Shown piece after piece: positions 44,147 through 54,726 of a stretch of DNA of 64,000 nucleotides. The stretch is taken from NCBI RefSeq assembly GCF_900115075.1, contig NZ_FOVG01000004.1:248001-312000 (forward strand). Reading direction: 5' to 3'. The stretch comes from Candidatus Pantoea varia (lineage in GTDB: Bacteria; Pseudomonadota; Gammaproteobacteria; Enterobacterales; Enterobacteriaceae). The position numbers were made by a program, and so were the translations under genes. The first letter of the stretch is position 1, and every line of letters begins with the position of its first letter. The notes under the pieces were generated by a model. That model saw only the letters and a list, made by a program, of their open reading frames with translations, made no database searches and was not told the DNA's origin.

Positions 44147-44178
44147 AAAACCGGCCCGGAAGCGGGCCGGTTTTTTCC
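44147..44178 (+). terminator. Terminator of the TRAP operon
   Basis: AAAACCGGCCC and GGGCCGGTTTT pair around GGAAGC and run into six T residues, 7 bp after the dctM stop. It is one of the strongest hairpins in the window. Confidence 0.9.
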
Positions 44179-44271
44179 TGCGACGCACTCTGATAATCAC
44201 CATTGAGTCTCAACCCTGCTGGCTGTTTCGTGGTAACGTGAGGGCTTAGTCTGAAGCGGTAAAGGCGACTC

Positions 44272-45462
44272 ATGACCACCAGAAAAATTGATACCACGCT
44301 CGTCAGTGCAGGACGCAGCAAGCGTTATACCCAGGGCTCGGTGAACAGCGTGATTCAACGGGCCTCCTCGCTGGTTTTTGATACGGTCGCGGAGAAAAAA
44401 CGCGCCACCGCCGGTCGGGCAAAAGGCGAGCTCTTTTATGGCCGTCGTGGCACCCTGACGCACTTCGCGTTGCAGGATGCGATGACCGAGCTGGAAGGCG
44501 GTGCAGGCTGCGTGCTCTACCCCTGCGGCGCAGCTGCCGTGGCGAATGCCATTCTGGCGTTTGTCGAAGCGGGCGATCACGTACTGATGAGCGGCGCGGT
44601 CTATGAACCGACGCAGGACTTCTGCACGAAAATCCTGGCGAAGCTGCAGGTGACAACGGGCTGGTTCGATCACTGCATCGGCAGTGAAATCGGTGAACTC
44701 GTGCAGCCCAATACCCGCGTTGTCTTCCTCGAATCACCCGCCTCGATCACCATGGAAGTTCAGGATATTCCGGCGATTGTGGCGGCGGTTCGCGCCAAAG
44801 CGCCTGAAGCGATCATCATGATCGACAACACCTGGGCGGCCGGTATTCTGTTTAACGCGCTGGCGCACGGTATCGATATATCGATTCAGGCCGGCACCAA
44901 ATATCTGATTGGTCACAGCGATGCGATGATTGGCACCGCAGTCGCCAATGCGCGCTGCATCGATCAGCTGCGCGAGAACTCCTATCTGATGGGCCAGATG
45001 GTCGATGCCGATAGCGCCTACATGGCGAGCCGGGGTCTGCGTACGCTGGGCACCCGTCTCCGTCAGCATGAAGAGAGCGCGATTCAGGTGGCTGAGTGGC
45101 TGGCGGCGCGTCCCGAAGTGGCGCGGGTGAATCACCCGGCGCTGGCGCAAAGCAAAGGTCATGAATTCTGGCAGCGCGATTTTAACGGCAGCAGCGGCCT
45201 GTTCTCCTTCATCCTGCAGGAAAAATTAGACGCACCTCAGCTGGCGGAATATCTCGATCACTTCCATCATTTCAGCATGGCTTACTCCTGGGGCGGCTAT
45301 GAATCGCTGATCCTGGCGAATCAGCCCGAAGAGCTGGCAGAGATTCGTCCGGCGGGCGGCGTGGATTTCACCGGCACGCTGGTGCGACTGCATATTGGCC
45401 TGGAGCATGTTGATGACCTGCTGGCTGACCTGGAGGCCGGTTTTGCGCGGCTGACGCGCTGA
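44272..45462 (+). CDS. metC: Cystathionine beta-lyase MetC
   Basis: The 396-residue PLP enzyme matches E. coli MetC (395 aa) and converts cystathionine to homocysteine, pyruvate and ammonia in methionine synthesis. The PLP lysine is in the conserved TKYLIGHSD, and [10 protein letters not shown] and [13 protein letters not shown] are typical. In E. coli it is divergent from exbB; here the TRAP operon has been placed between them. MetJ control is expected, but I could not identify a convincing tandem met box. Confidence 0.96.
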   Translation: MTTRKIDTTLVSAGRSKRYTQGSVNSVIQRASSLVFDTVAEKKRATAGRAKGELFYGRRGTLTHFALQDAMTELEGGAGCVLYPCGAAAVANAILAFVEAGDHVLMSGAVYEPTQDFCTKILAKLQVTTGWFDHCIGSEIGELVQPNTRVVFLESPASITMEVQDIPAIVAAVRAKAPEAIIMIDNTWAAGILFNALAHGIDISIQAGTKYLIGHSDAMIGTAVANARCIDQLRENSYLMGQMVDADSAYMASRGLRTLGTRLRQHEESAIQVAEWLAARPEVARVNHPALAQSKGHEFWQRDFNGSSGLFSFILQEKLDAPQLAEYLDHFHHFSMAYSWGGYESLILANQPEELAEIRPAGGVDFTGTLVRLHIGLEHVDDLLADLEAGFARLTR

Positions 45463-45637
45463 GTTAGCTCAACAGAAAGTAAACAGAAGATAAACCGGGC
45501 ACCGGCGGCCCGCAGAGTTTGCCGGGCACCGGCTCATTTATTGTTAAAATTTATCCCGCATCGTTCAGATTGTCAGTGAGTTCACTGCGCGGTCTGAACG
45601 CAGACGGATTATTCCTTGTGACGTGATGGAATCGCTA

Positions 45638-46300
45638 ATGGGTGTTTTACACGAGATTGTCCAGGCGCTCTGGCATCAGGATTTTGCCGCGCTGGCAAAT
45701 CCGGATGTGGTGTGGGTGGTGTACGGCGTGATGTTTCTGACGCTGTTTCTGGAAAATGGCCTGTTACCCGCCTCTTTCCTGCCGGGTGACAGCCTGCTGC
45801 TGCTGGCTGGCGCGATGGTGGCTAAAGGGGTGATGGATTTTGTGCCGACGATGGTGATCCTGACCACGGCCGCCAGTCTCGGCTGCTGGCTGAGCTATCT
45901 GCAGGGCCGCTGGCTGGGCAATACCCGACTGGTGAAGAGCTGGCTGATGCATCTGCCCGCGCAGTATCACCAGCGCGCCTGGAATATGTTTAACCGTCAC
46001 GGTCTGATGGCGCTGCTGGTCGGCCGTTTCCTCGCCTTTATCCGCACCATCCTGCCAACCATGGCGGGCATTGCGGGGTTACAGAATGGTCGATTCCAGC
46101 TGTTCAACTGGCTCAGCGGCGTGCTGTGGGTCGGCATTGTCGTGACGTTTGGCTATGGCATCAGTCAGGTGCCGTTCATCAAGCGTCATGAAGATCAGGT
46201 GATGGCGATTCTGATGATACTGCCGATGGTGTTGCTGGTGCTGGGCCTGTTCGGCAGTATCCTGGTGATCTGGAAACAGCGTCGCCAGAAACGGGCCTGA
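45638..46300 (+). CDS. yghB: DedA-family membrane protein YghB
   Basis: The 220-residue protein matches E. coli YghB (219 aa), with the DedA/VTT segment [20 protein letters not shown] and [20 protein letters not shown], whose acidic and basic residues are essential in DedA proteins. These proteins are linked to phospholipid flipping, proton homeostasis and cell division, redundantly with YqjA. The ATG at 45638 matches the E. coli N terminus; one 15 bp upstream is possible. Confidence 0.93.
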   Translation: MGVLHEIVQALWHQDFAALANPDVVWVVYGVMFLTLFLENGLLPASFLPGDSLLLLAGAMVAKGVMDFVPTMVILTTAASLGCWLSYLQGRWLGNTRLVKSWLMHLPAQYHQRAWNMFNRHGLMALLVGRFLAFIRTILPTMAGIAGLQNGRFQLFNWLSGVLWVGIVVTFGYGISQVPFIKRHEDQVMAILMILPMVLLVLGLFGSILVIWKQRRQKRA

Positions 46301-46328
46301 CGCGCTTAGCATACTGACCCGCCGCCTC

Positions 46329-47237
46329 TCAGGCGGACGGGTCTGCAACCGTCTGCCTGACACGATTGACCTCTTCCCCCGGCGTCACGCCAAAATAGCG
46401 TTTAAATTCCCGCGAAAACTGTGAGGGGCTTTCATAGCCGACCCGCACCGCTGCCGCACTCGCTTTCAGTCCATCGTGCAGCATCAGCAATCGCGCCTGA
46501 TGCAGGCGATAGCGCTTGAGATACTGCAACGGCGAGGTCTGCGTCACCGCTTTAAAGTTATGGTGAAAGGCTGAAACGCTCATGTTCACTTCCGCCGCCA
46601 GCGCATCGACGCTGAGGTTTTCCGCATAGTGATTTTCAATCCGTCGCAGGGCACGTGCGATCAGACTGAACTGCGTCTGTCGGCTCACCAGTGAGAGCAG
46701 CGCGCCGCCAATCGGGCCAGTCAGCACGTAGTAGATAATCTCCCGCACGATATGCGGTCCCAGTACCCGCGCATCGCGCGGCTGAGTCATCACATCCAGC
46801 AGCCGCTCAGCGGCACACAGCATCGGTTCTGTCAGCCACGCCGAGTGAATACCTGAAGTCTGCGGCTGCGGCTGAAACTGATCGTCATCGCCGATTTCAA
46901 TTAATAGATCCTGCAGGCTGGCGGTATCGACGTTGAGGCACAGCCCGGCAATCGGTATCTCCGGCGAGGCCCAGGTTTCGCACTCCACCGGCAGCGGCAC
47001 GGTCAGCATCAGATACTTGCTGGCGTCATACTGAAACACGGTGCTGCCGAGATAGCCGGTTTTGCTGCCCTGAAACAGGATCACAATGCCGGGCTGATAC
47101 ATCATCGGCGTGCGGGGACGATATTGATTTGCATAAATCAGCGACACATTTTCGACCGGACAGAGACGGTCGTGACCGTGGGTCATTAACGTAACTACCT
47201 GCTGTGCCAGCCGGTGACACAGTGCATCGTGCGGCAT
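46329..47237 (-). CDS. yqhC: AraC-family aldehyde-responsive regulator YqhC
   Basis: The 302-residue protein has an N-terminal AraC-N domain (about 30-180) and a C-terminal double helix-turn-helix (about 200-300). In E. coli YqhC activates yqhD and dkgA in response to glyoxal, furfural and other aldehydes. Here dkgA is divergent and yqhD is missing from between them. The ATG at 47237 follows AGGAGT; a start 21 bp upstream lies before that site. Its 3' end lies in a hairpin shared with yghB. Confidence 0.9.
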   Translation of the reverse strand: MPHDALCHRLAQQVVTLMTHGHDRLCPVENVSLIYANQYRPRTPMMYQPGIVILFQGSKTGYLGSTVFQYDASKYLMLTVPLPVECETWASPEIPIAGLCLNVDTASLQDLLIEIGDDDQFQPQPQTSGIHSAWLTEPMLCAAERLLDVMTQPRDARVLGPHIVREIIYYVLTGPIGGALLSLVSRQTQFSLIARALRRIENHYAENLSVDALAAEVNMSVSAFHHNFKAVTQTSPLQYLKRYRLHQARLLMLHDGLKASAAAVRVGYESPSQFSREFKRYFGVTPGEEVNRVRQTVADPSA

Positions 47238-47441
47238 AACGACTCCTTTTCCGGGCAAAAAGCCAGTGTGCCGTGTGAATGCCTGAATCGCCAGCAGCCT
47301 GGAGAATCAGGCAAGAAATTTACCGAATCGGGCATGCCAGCAGAACCGCTGTTGTTGCACGAGCTGAGCAGGCTGAAAATTGTTGGCTAGACTTAAGCAC
47401 AGTGAAATCTCACGGATTAACCGCAACGGAAAGGAGCAACT

Positions 47442-48266
47442 ATGGCAGACCAACCCATTATCAAACTGCGCGATGGCAATATGATGCCGCAACTCGGACT
47501 CGGTGTGTGGCAGGCCAGCATTGAAGATGCGCGTCATGCGGTGCTGAAAGCGCTTGAGGTCGGCTATCGCTCAATCGATACCGCCGCCGCCTATAAGAAC
47601 GAAGAGGCGATTGGTCAGGCACTGCAGGAAACCGACGTGCCGCGTGAAGAGATTTTCGTGACCACCAAACTGTGGAACGACGACCAGCAGAACGTTCAGC
47701 AGGCGATGGAAACCAGCCTGGAGAAACTGAAGCTGGAGCAGGTCGATCTCTATCTGATGCACTGGCCGTGTCCGGAGAAAGACAATTATGTTGATGCCTG
47801 GAAGAAGATGATCGAACTGCAGCAGCAGGGTCTGACCAAAAGCATCGGTGTCTGTAACTTCCATGAAGCGCACCTGAAGCGCCTGCTGGATGAAACCGGT
47901 GTGACGCCCGTCGTGAACCAGATTGAGCTGCACCCGATGCTACAGCAGCGCACGCTGCATGCGTGGAACGCACTGCATCAGATCCAGACCGAATCCTGGA
48001 GTCCGTTGGCACAGGGCGGCAAAGGGGTCTTTGATCAGGAGATCATTAAGTCGCTGGCGAAGAAGTATGGCAAGACACCGGCGCAGATCGTGATCCGCTG
48101 GCATCTGGATAGCGGTCTGGTGGTGATTCCGAAGTCGGTGACGCCAGCGCGCATCGAAGAGAACTTTAAGGTGTTCGACTTCCGTCTGGATAAGCATGAA
48201 GTCAGTGATATTGCGAAACTGGACAGCGGTAACCGTCTGGGACCAGACCCGGAAACCTTTAACTAA
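47442..48266 (+). CDS. dkgA: 2,5-diketo-D-gluconate/aldehyde reductase DkgA
   Basis: The 274-residue aldo-keto reductase matches E. coli DkgA (275 aa). The catalytic tetrad is visible: Asp and Tyr in DTAAAYKNE, Lys in TTKLW and His in LMHW, with NADPH-binding IPKSVTPARIEEN near the end. It reduces 2,5-diketo-D-gluconate, methylglyoxal and other aldehydes. AAAGGAGC precedes the ATG. It is probably activated by the divergent YqhC. Confidence 0.96.
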   Translation: MADQPIIKLRDGNMMPQLGLGVWQASIEDARHAVLKALEVGYRSIDTAAAYKNEEAIGQALQETDVPREEIFVTTKLWNDDQQNVQQAMETSLEKLKLEQVDLYLMHWPCPEKDNYVDAWKKMIELQQQGLTKSIGVCNFHEAHLKRLLDETGVTPVVNQIELHPMLQQRTLHAWNALHQIQTESWSPLAQGGKGVFDQEIIKSLAKKYGKTPAQIVIRWHLDSGLVVIPKSVTPARIEENFKVFDFRLDKHEVSDIAKLDSGNRLGPDPETFN

Positions 48267-48271
48267 AAACA

Positions 48272-48297
48272 CTCAGCCCTGCGACTGCCGGGCTGAG
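48272..48297 (-). terminator. Terminator between dkgA and ftsP
   Basis: CTCAGCCC and GGGCTGAG pair around a 10-base loop. On the minus strand TGTTTTTAGTT follows, so it ends ftsP transcripts. A second hairpin (CGCGGTCAG/CTGACCGCG, 48305-48337) lies closer to ftsP. Confidence 0.65.
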
Positions 48298-48340
48298 AGC
48301 GTCACGCGGTCAGTCGGGATCTCCCCGCCTGACCGCGCTG

Positions 48341-49771
48341 TTATGCGGTGGGCTGAACCACCAGTTGACCCGCCGTTCCGCGATCGGCCAGTTCCAGCGT
48401 CTGACTGTAATAGACGAACGGGAAGTGATCGGACGAACTCTGCGGGAAGGTCACCATCAGTTCCACGCTGCCATCGACCCACACCGTATCTTTCCAGCCA
48501 CGATCTTCGCCCATCGGCTGAGCACCATTCACATTTTTAATCAGGAACATCACGCCCTGAATATGTAGCGACTGTGGCCGATCAGCATGCAGGATCCAGC
48601 GTTCAAAAGTACCCTGCTGCGCGGTGGTGTCAATGCGGTTCATATCCCAGAGCGCGCCGTTAATGCCCGGCATACTGTCTCCGATGCGGAACTCGCGGGT
48701 GCGAACCGCGACACCATCCAGAATTTGATCGGCCAGCAGACGCATCGGCAGATTATCCGTCACCAGCGGCAGTAAGCCAGTAGGTCGCAGCGTCAGGATC
48801 AGCGTCGAGGTCAGAATAGAAGATGGCTCAAAGAAACCGCGCAGCCGGTCCATAATGCCCGCAGCCGTTCCCGCTGTAATCGACACTTCATCGCCCTGCG
48901 ACATATCCACCAGCACTTCACGACGTTCGCCTGGTGCCAGTGACAGACGTTGTACCGCGACCGGCGCAGGCAGATAGCCCTGATCGCTGGCAATGACCAT
49001 AAACGGACGGTTGTCGCTGAGCACCATCTCATAGCGGCGCGCATTCGAGGCGTTGAGCAGACGCAGACGTACCCAGCCGCGTGACACTTCCACAAACGGA
49101 TTGCGCACGCCATTCACCAGCAGCGTATCTCCCAGGAAGCCGCCATCCTGCGGCGGGTCATAGACCGGCGTGGCAAAGTTATCGAGCCGCTTGTCCTGAA
49201 TGATAATCGGGAAGTCATCGACGCCGTAATGCTTCGGCAACGGTAGCTGCCGGCCGATATCATCTTCCACCAGCCACATGCCCGCCAGACCGTTGTAGAT
49301 GTGCGGAGCCATGCGGCCTGGGGTGTTGGCGTGATACCAGCAGGTTGCAGCAGCCTGACGAATCGGCAGCACCGGCGACCAGTCGACACCGGCCGACATC
49401 ATACGCGGCGCACCACCCATCAGTGCGCCCGGTAACTGCAGGCCGCTGATGGTCATCGAGACCGGCTCGTTCAAACGATTGCTGTAGATCAGCTTAACGT
49501 CGTCACCGCTGTATACCCGAACGGTCGGGCCAAGGTAGAGACCATTGATGCCCCACACCGGCACTTTGTTATTGTCGCCATTAAAAGACCAGTGACTGCG
49601 CTGCATCGTCAGAAACAGCGGCTGGCCGCGACGGGATTCCAGCAACGGCGGAATCGGAAGTGGCGTACCGCCATTAGCTGAAGAAGCGGCGTGCGCCGCA
49701 TGAGGTAATACACTGGCGCTAAGCGCCGCTCCGGCAGAAAGCTGGATGAACTGACGTCTGCTTAAAGACAT
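48341..49771 (-). CDS. ftsP: Cell division protein FtsP (SufI)
   Basis: The 476-residue protein matches E. coli FtsP/SufI (470 aa). A twin-arginine signal (SLSRRQFIQ, cleavage near residue 28) directs the folded protein to the periplasm. Three cupredoxin domains follow, in a multicopper-oxidase-like fold. The copper ligands are largely missing, as is known for SufI. It helps stabilise the divisome under stress. It lies upstream of nothing in its operon but 140 bp below plsC, conserved with E. coli. Confidence 0.95.
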   Translation of the reverse strand: MSLSRRQFIQLSAGAALSASVLPHAAHAASSANGGTPLPIPPLLESRRGQPLFLTMQRSHWSFNGDNNKVPVWGINGLYLGPTVRVYSGDDVKLIYSNRLNEPVSMTISGLQLPGALMGGAPRMMSAGVDWSPVLPIRQAAATCWYHANTPGRMAPHIYNGLAGMWLVEDDIGRQLPLPKHYGVDDFPIIIQDKRLDNFATPVYDPPQDGGFLGDTLLVNGVRNPFVEVSRGWVRLRLLNASNARRYEMVLSDNRPFMVIASDQGYLPAPVAVQRLSLAPGERREVLVDMSQGDEVSITAGTAAGIMDRLRGFFEPSSILTSTLILTLRPTGLLPLVTDNLPMRLLADQILDGVAVRTREFRIGDSMPGINGALWDMNRIDTTAQQGTFERWILHADRPQSLHIQGVMFLIKNVNGAQPMGEDRGWKDTVWVDGSVELMVTFPQSSSDHFPFVYYSQTLELADRGTAGQLVVQPTA

Positions 49772-49913
49772 AAAACTTCTGACCCTTTACGCGTGGCGCT
49801 AAGCGCCGACCCTGTTTTTATTGCTCTGATTTTGCTGTGCTGCGTTCACGACGAGCCGGAAAAGGCCCGTCGTGCAGCATCCCTGCAGGATAGTGCGGCG
49901 AGTGGTTCGCCGG

Positions 49914-50651
49914 TCAGATTTTTCCGTTTTTTTCGCGTTCTGCGACTTCGGCGTTCAGCTCTTCCAGCTTTGCCGCCATCTGTTCGCGACAGTGAGTGGC
50001 CAGCTTACGCACCGACGAGGACTCAAACGCTTTGACATCAACCGGTGGCAGCATCTCAACAATGACCAGGCCGTTGTTCCAGCGGTTGAGATTGATCTTG
50101 CCATGGGTGTTTGATACCACGATCGGAATGATCGGAACACCCGCCGCCACGGCAGCGTGAAAAGCACCGGTTTTAAACGGCAGCAGGCCACGACCACGAC
50201 TGCGCGTTCCTTCCGGGAACATCCAGATCGAAATACGCTTACTGTTGAACTGATCCACCAGCTCACCGATGGTGCCGCGCGCTTTAGCACGATCATCGCG
50301 GTCAATAAGCAGGTTACCGGTCAGCCAGTAAAGCAGGCCAAAAAACGGTACCCACAGCAGGCTCTTCTTGCCCACGGTTACCGTATAGGGCTGAACCATT
50401 TTGGCCGCAGTGACCATGTCATAGTTGTTCTGGTGGTTGGCGATGTAGATCGCATTACCATAATTATCCGCGCCTTCCGGTCTGCGCAGCTCTACTTTAA
50501 GGCCAAATACCGTCGACAATTTGCCGAACAGACGACCAAAAGTCGCGACGTGGCGCGGATCGCGTGGTGAAAAAAGACACCAGATACAACCAAAGATACA
50601 GATTAGGATCGAATAAATGACGACGATAATGGCACGCAGAATCAGTAACAT
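49914..50651 (-). CDS. plsC: 1-acyl-sn-glycerol-3-phosphate acyltransferase PlsC
   Basis: The 245-residue inner-membrane enzyme equals E. coli PlsC in length. It adds the second acyl chain to lysophosphatidic acid to form phosphatidic acid. The HX4D catalytic motif (NHQNNYDM) and the FPEGTRSRG substrate motif are intact, after an N-terminal hydrophobic segment (about 1-28). GAGGGA precedes the ATG. It lies 45 bp after parC and is probably cotranscribed. Confidence 0.97.
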   Translation of the reverse strand: MLLILRAIIVVIYSILICIFGCIWCLFSPRDPRHVATFGRLFGKLSTVFGLKVELRRPEGADNYGNAIYIANHQNNYDMVTAAKMVQPYTVTVGKKSLLWVPFFGLLYWLTGNLLIDRDDRAKARGTIGELVDQFNSKRISIWMFPEGTRSRGRGLLPFKTGAFHAAVAAGVPIIPIVVSNTHGKINLNRWNNGLVIVEMLPPVDVKAFESSSVRKLATHCREQMAAKLEELNAEVAEREKNGKI

Positions 50652-50696
50652 AGTTCCCTCATTGAGCCACGGCTGACGCAGGGTCAGCCGGGTAGT

Positions 50697-52970
50697 TTAC
50701 GCTTCGCTATCCGGGCTCGCCGGACGCGCAGGCGCATCCAGTTCAACACGATCAATTTTTTGCAGGCCGCGCGGTAACAGCGTGCCGCGACGTCCGCGAT
50801 CGGCGCGGAATTTCTGCAGTTCTTCACTGCGCAGCAGCATTTTACGCTTGCCCACGTGCAGTGTAATCGCGCTGCCCGGCGGCAGGATCATCAGCCAGGC
50901 CAGTTTGTCCTGACCGGCAGCCGCTTCCGCTGACGGAATCGAGATGATTTTGTTGCCCTTGCCTTTCGACATCTGCGGCAGCTCGCCGACCGGGAACATC
51001 AGCATCCGTCCCGCCTGCGTAATCGCCAGCAGCATGTCATCTTCATGATGGACCGCCATCGGTGTCATCACGCGGGCATTTTCCGGCAGCGTCAGCAGCG
51101 CTTTACCGGCGCGGTTGCGCGACACCAGATCGCTGAAGGTACAGATAAAGCCGTAGCCCGCATCAGAAGCCATCAGCAGACGCTGGTCATCCGGCTCCAT
51201 CAGCACCTGTTCAACTACCGCACCCGGCGGTGGCGTCAGCTTGCCGGTCAGCGGCTCGCCCTGCCCGCGCGCGGAAGGCAGCGACGTCGGATCCAGCGTG
51301 TAACTGCGGCCGGTGGAGTCGATAAAGGCCACCGGCTGATTGCTCTTGCCGCGTGCCGCAGCCAGATAGCTGTCGCCCGCTTTGTAGCTCAATCCGGCGG
51401 GATCGATATCGTGACCTTTGGCGCTGCGCACCCAGCCCATCTGCGACAGCACAATGGTGACCGGTTCAGACGGCACCAGCTCGGTTTCGCTCAGGGCTTT
51501 GGCTTCTTCACGCTCACGCAGTGGCGAACGACGATCGTCGCCGTAGCTGGCGCTGTCAGCCTGTAACTCTTTTTTCAGCAGGGTGTTCATCTTGCGTTCA
51601 GAGGCCAGCGTGGCCTGCAGCTGATCGCGCTCTTTTTCAAGATCCGCCTGCTCGCCACGGATCTTCATCTCTTCCAGTTTTGCCAGGTGGCGCAACTTCA
51701 GTTCGAGGATCGATTCGGCCTGAGTTTCGCTGATGCCAAAACGCGACATCAGGACCGGCTTCGGCTCATCCTCAGTACGGATGATCTCGATCACTTCGTC
51801 GATGTTCAGGAACGCAACCAGCAAACCTTCCAGGATATGCAGGCGACGCAGCACGCGATCCAGTCGGTAGTTAAGACGACGTTTGACCGTATCACGGCGG
51901 AACACCAGCCATTCGGTCAGGATCTCATGCAGGTTTTTAACTGCAGGACGGTTATCCAGCCCGATCATGTTGAGGTTAACGCGGTAACTCTTCTCAAGAT
52001 CGGTGGTGGCGAACAGATGGTTCATCACCTGATCGAGATCGACGCGGTTAGAGCGCGGCACAATCACCAGGCGGGTCGGGTTTTCGTGATCCGATTCATC
52101 ACGCAGATCTTCCACCATCGGCAGCTTTTTATTGCGCATCTGGTTAGCAATCTGCTCCAGCACGCGCGCGCCTGACACCTGATGTGGCAGCGCGGTGATC
52201 ACCGCCTCGCCCTCTTCTTTCTTCCATATCGCACGCTGGCGAATGGAGCCGCGACCGGTCTGATAGATTTTGCGGACTTCGTCACGCGGCGTAATGATCT
52301 CCGCCTCTGTAGGATAATCAGGCCCCTGGACAATATCCAGCAGCTGTTCCAGCGTGGTTTTCGGCGAATCGATCAGTGCAATGGCGGCCTGAGCCACTTC
52401 ACGCAGATTGTGTGGCGGAATATCGGTCGCCATGCCCACGGCAATACCGGTGGTGCCGTTCAGCAGAATATTGGGCAGGCGCGCCGGTAGCATCTTCGGC
52501 TCCTGCAGCGTGCCGTCAAAGTTCGGCTGATAATCGACCGTGCCCTGACCCAGCTCACCCAGCAGCAGCTCGGCATATTTTGACAGACGGGATTCGGTGT
52601 AACGCATTGCCGCGAACGACTTGGGATCATCCGGCGCCCCCCAGTTACCCTGACCGTCGACCAGCGGATAACGGTAGGAGAACGGCTGCGCCATCAGCAC
52701 CATCGCTTCATAGCAGGCGCTGTCGCCGTGCGGATGGTATTTACCCAGCACGTCACCCACGGTACGCGCCGATTTTTTGAATTTTGCGCTGGCGCTCAGT
52801 CCCAGTTCGGACATGGCATAGACGATACGTCGCTGAACCGGTTTTAATCCGTCGCCAATGTAAGGCAGGGCACGGTCCATGATGACGTACATCGAGTAGT
52901 TTAAGTACGCATTCTCGGTAAATGTGTGCAGGGCAAGACGCTCTGCACCATCCTGAGTCAGTTCACTCAT
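50697..52970 (-). CDS. parC: DNA topoisomerase IV subunit A
   Basis: The 757-residue protein matches E. coli ParC (752 aa). It cuts and rejoins DNA to decatenate chromosomes, with the catalytic Tyr in [10 protein letters not shown] (Tyr124) and a C-terminal beta-propeller. The quinolone region reads [14 protein letters not shown], so the residues equivalent to E. coli Ser80 and Glu84 (Ser84 and Glu88 here) are wild type. The ATG at 52970 matches the family N terminus; one 42 bp upstream would add 14 residues. ParE is encoded 3.4 kb away. Confidence 0.98.
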   Translation of the reverse strand: MSELTQDGAERLALHTFTENAYLNYSMYVIMDRALPYIGDGLKPVQRRIVYAMSELGLSASAKFKKSARTVGDVLGKYHPHGDSACYEAMVLMAQPFSYRYPLVDGQGNWGAPDDPKSFAAMRYTESRLSKYAELLLGELGQGTVDYQPNFDGTLQEPKMLPARLPNILLNGTTGIAVGMATDIPPHNLREVAQAAIALIDSPKTTLEQLLDIVQGPDYPTEAEIITPRDEVRKIYQTGRGSIRQRAIWKKEEGEAVITALPHQVSGARVLEQIANQMRNKKLPMVEDLRDESDHENPTRLVIVPRSNRVDLDQVMNHLFATTDLEKSYRVNLNMIGLDNRPAVKNLHEILTEWLVFRRDTVKRRLNYRLDRVLRRLHILEGLLVAFLNIDEVIEIIRTEDEPKPVLMSRFGISETQAESILELKLRHLAKLEEMKIRGEQADLEKERDQLQATLASERKMNTLLKKELQADSASYGDDRRSPLREREEAKALSETELVPSEPVTIVLSQMGWVRSAKGHDIDPAGLSYKAGDSYLAAARGKSNQPVAFIDSTGRSYTLDPTSLPSARGQGEPLTGKLTPPPGAVVEQVLMEPDDQRLLMASDAGYGFICTFSDLVSRNRAGKALLTLPENARVMTPMAVHHEDDMLLAITQAGRMLMFPVGELPQMSKGKGNKIISIPSAEAAAGQDKLAWLMILPPGSAITLHVGKRKMLLRSEELQKFRADRGRRGTLLPRGLQKIDRVELDAPARPASPDSEA

Positions 52971-53162
52971 TAATTTCTCATCCTCACATCGTGGCCCACA
53001 ACGGCGGGACACCCGGCGGTGGTTTGGCGAGGATAGTACCTTATTCCCTGGTGTTAGTCACAGGGGAAGCGCGGGACAAGAGGCGTCCTGCCACGCGATT
53101 TTACGTGCCGGAGGCACGCCGGATTAAGACCGGCAAGTGCCTGACCTGTCTGCGGAAGTGTA

Positions 53163-53927
53163 TCAGGGCTTTGCGCCCATCCACTGGCGCGCAATGTCAC
53201 CATATTCGCCGGTGGCGGTGCTGAGATGCACCCACTGATCGACATAGAGCTTCCAGCTGATGTCGTCACGGGGAATCATGTAAGCCTTCTCACCATACTG
53301 CAGCGGTTTGTCGGGATTGATCGCACAGAGCGTCGGGTAATGCTGCTGCTGAAAACGCGCTTCAGAGGCATCGGTAATCATCACGTCCGCCTTGTTATCC
53401 ACCAGCTGCTGGAAAATGGTGACGTTATCGTGGAACAGCGTCAGTGAGGCTTTCGGCAGATGGCTGTGTACAAAGGCTTCGTTGGTGCCGCCAGCCGGTT
53501 CAATCAGCCGCACGTCAGGCCGGTTTAGCTGTTCAATGGTCTGGAAGCGATCTTTATCCGTACAGCGCACCAGCGGGATTTTGCCATCCACATCGAGCGG
53601 CCGGGCGAACCAGGCGGTCTGCTGACGTTTCAGCGTGACGGAGACGCCGCCGACGGCGATATCACACTGTTTTGCCAGAAAGTCAGGCATCAGGGTTTTC
53701 CAGGTGGTCGGCACCCACTGCACTTTCGCGCCGAGCGAAGTCGCCAGTGCGTTCGCCATGCTGATATCCAGACCTTCATACTGACCATCGGGTCGCAGAT
53801 AGCTGTAGGGCTTGTAATCGCCGGTGGTGCAGACCTTAAGCGTCTTAGAACTGAGAATGGTATCGAGATGCGATTGTGCCTGGACAGCACCGCTGGCCAG
53901 CAGCAAAGAGAGGACAATTTTTTTCAT
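53163..53927 (-). CDS. Cyclohexadienyl dehydratase-like periplasmic protein (PheC-like)
   Basis: The 254-residue protein has a signal peptide (about 1-18, ending VQAQ) and the periplasmic solute-binding protein 3 fold. It aligns through TTGDYKPYSY, PAGGTNEAF, DNVTIFQQLVD and MITDASEARFQ with Pseudomonas PheC, a periplasmic enzyme that converts arogenate or prephenate to phenylalanine or phenylpyruvate. PheC-type enzymes evolved from amino-acid-binding proteins. The PheC-specific GGTNE and DASEAR segments favour the enzyme, but an amino-acid-binding protein without a transporter cannot be ruled out. It stands alone with no ABC genes nearby. Confidence 0.75.
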   Translation of the reverse strand: MKKIVLSLLLASGAVQAQSHLDTILSSKTLKVCTTGDYKPYSYLRPDGQYEGLDISMANALATSLGAKVQWVPTTWKTLMPDFLAKQCDIAVGGVSVTLKRQQTAWFARPLDVDGKIPLVRCTDKDRFQTIEQLNRPDVRLIEPAGGTNEAFVHSHLPKASLTLFHDNVTIFQQLVDNKADVMITDASEARFQQQHYPTLCAINPDKPLQYGEKAYMIPRDDISWKLYVDQWVHLSTATGEYGDIARQWMGAKP

Positions 53928-54096
53928 TTTGCGTTTTTTCTTTGATTGTTTTCATGATGAGTTTGCCCACCGATGGTGCCATAAACCGGCGTATTGTTGC
54001 TGCCACAGCAAAAGTCTTGTGATCAACCTCCCATTTTTCTGCGGGCGCCACACGCGTAAGCTGGGCGCCATATTCAGGAAACGAGGTAATCTATTC

Positions 54097-54678
54097 ATGA
54101 GCAAGATTTTAATTATCGATGGCGGCAAAACCTTTGCCCACTCTAAAGGCGAACTGAACCACACACTGACCGATGTTGCCGCCAGCCAGTTGCGTGACAT
54201 GGGGCATGAGGTGTCAGTGACCGTGGCTGACAGCCACTATGTGGTTGCGGATGAAGTGCAGAAATATGTCGACAGCGATGTGGTGATTTATCAGATGCCA
54301 GGCTGGTGGATGGGCGAACCCTGGACCGTGAAGCGTTACATCGATGAAGTCTTTACCGAAGGTCACGGCTCGCTCTACGCCAGCGATGGTCGCACCCGTT
54401 CTGATGCGGCGAAGAAGTACGGTTCCGGCGGACTGCTGCAGGGCAAAAAATATATGCTGTCACTGACCTGGAATGCGCCGCTGCAGGCCTTTACCGATCC
54501 GGAGCAGTTCTTTGAAGGCGTCGGCGTCGACGGTCTCTATCTGCACTTCCACAAAGCCAACCAGTTCCTGGGCATGGAAGCGCTGCCGACCTTTATCTGC
54601 AACGACGTGATTAAAGCGCCGGACGTGCCACGCGATATCGCCGCTTATCGGACCCATCTTAGCCACGTTTTTGCGTAA
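54097..54678 (+). CDS. mdaB: NADPH quinone reductase MdaB
   Basis: The 193-residue flavoprotein equals E. coli MdaB in length, with the flavodoxin-like fold, FAD-binding PGWWMGEPW and GVDGLYLHFHKANQF. It reduces quinones by two electrons and protects against oxidative stress. The ATG at 54097 follows GAGG and matches E. coli; a longer upstream frame has no homologue. It is in an operon with ygiN. Confidence 0.96.
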   Translation: MSKILIIDGGKTFAHSKGELNHTLTDVAASQLRDMGHEVSVTVADSHYVVADEVQKYVDSDVVIYQMPGWWMGEPWTVKRYIDEVFTEGHGSLYASDGRTRSDAAKKYGSGGLLQGKKYMLSLTWNAPLQAFTDPEQFFEGVGVDGLYLHFHKANQFLGMEALPTFICNDVIKAPDVPRDIAAYRTHLSHVFA

Positions 54679-54726
54679 GATGGTGGGGGGCTATCCCCTA
54701 TTTTCCCACGAAAGAGGAATTCGCGA

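Noticed and set aside
44180..44271. MetJ operator before metC
   Set aside because: TGAGTCTCA and AGTCTGAA vaguely resemble met boxes, but I could not find two adjacent 8-bp boxes matching AGACGTCT well enough to call one.
45488..45537. GC-rich repeat CCGGGCACCGGC twice after metC, considered as a terminator
   Set aside because: The two copies are direct, not inverted, so they do not form a hairpin with each other.
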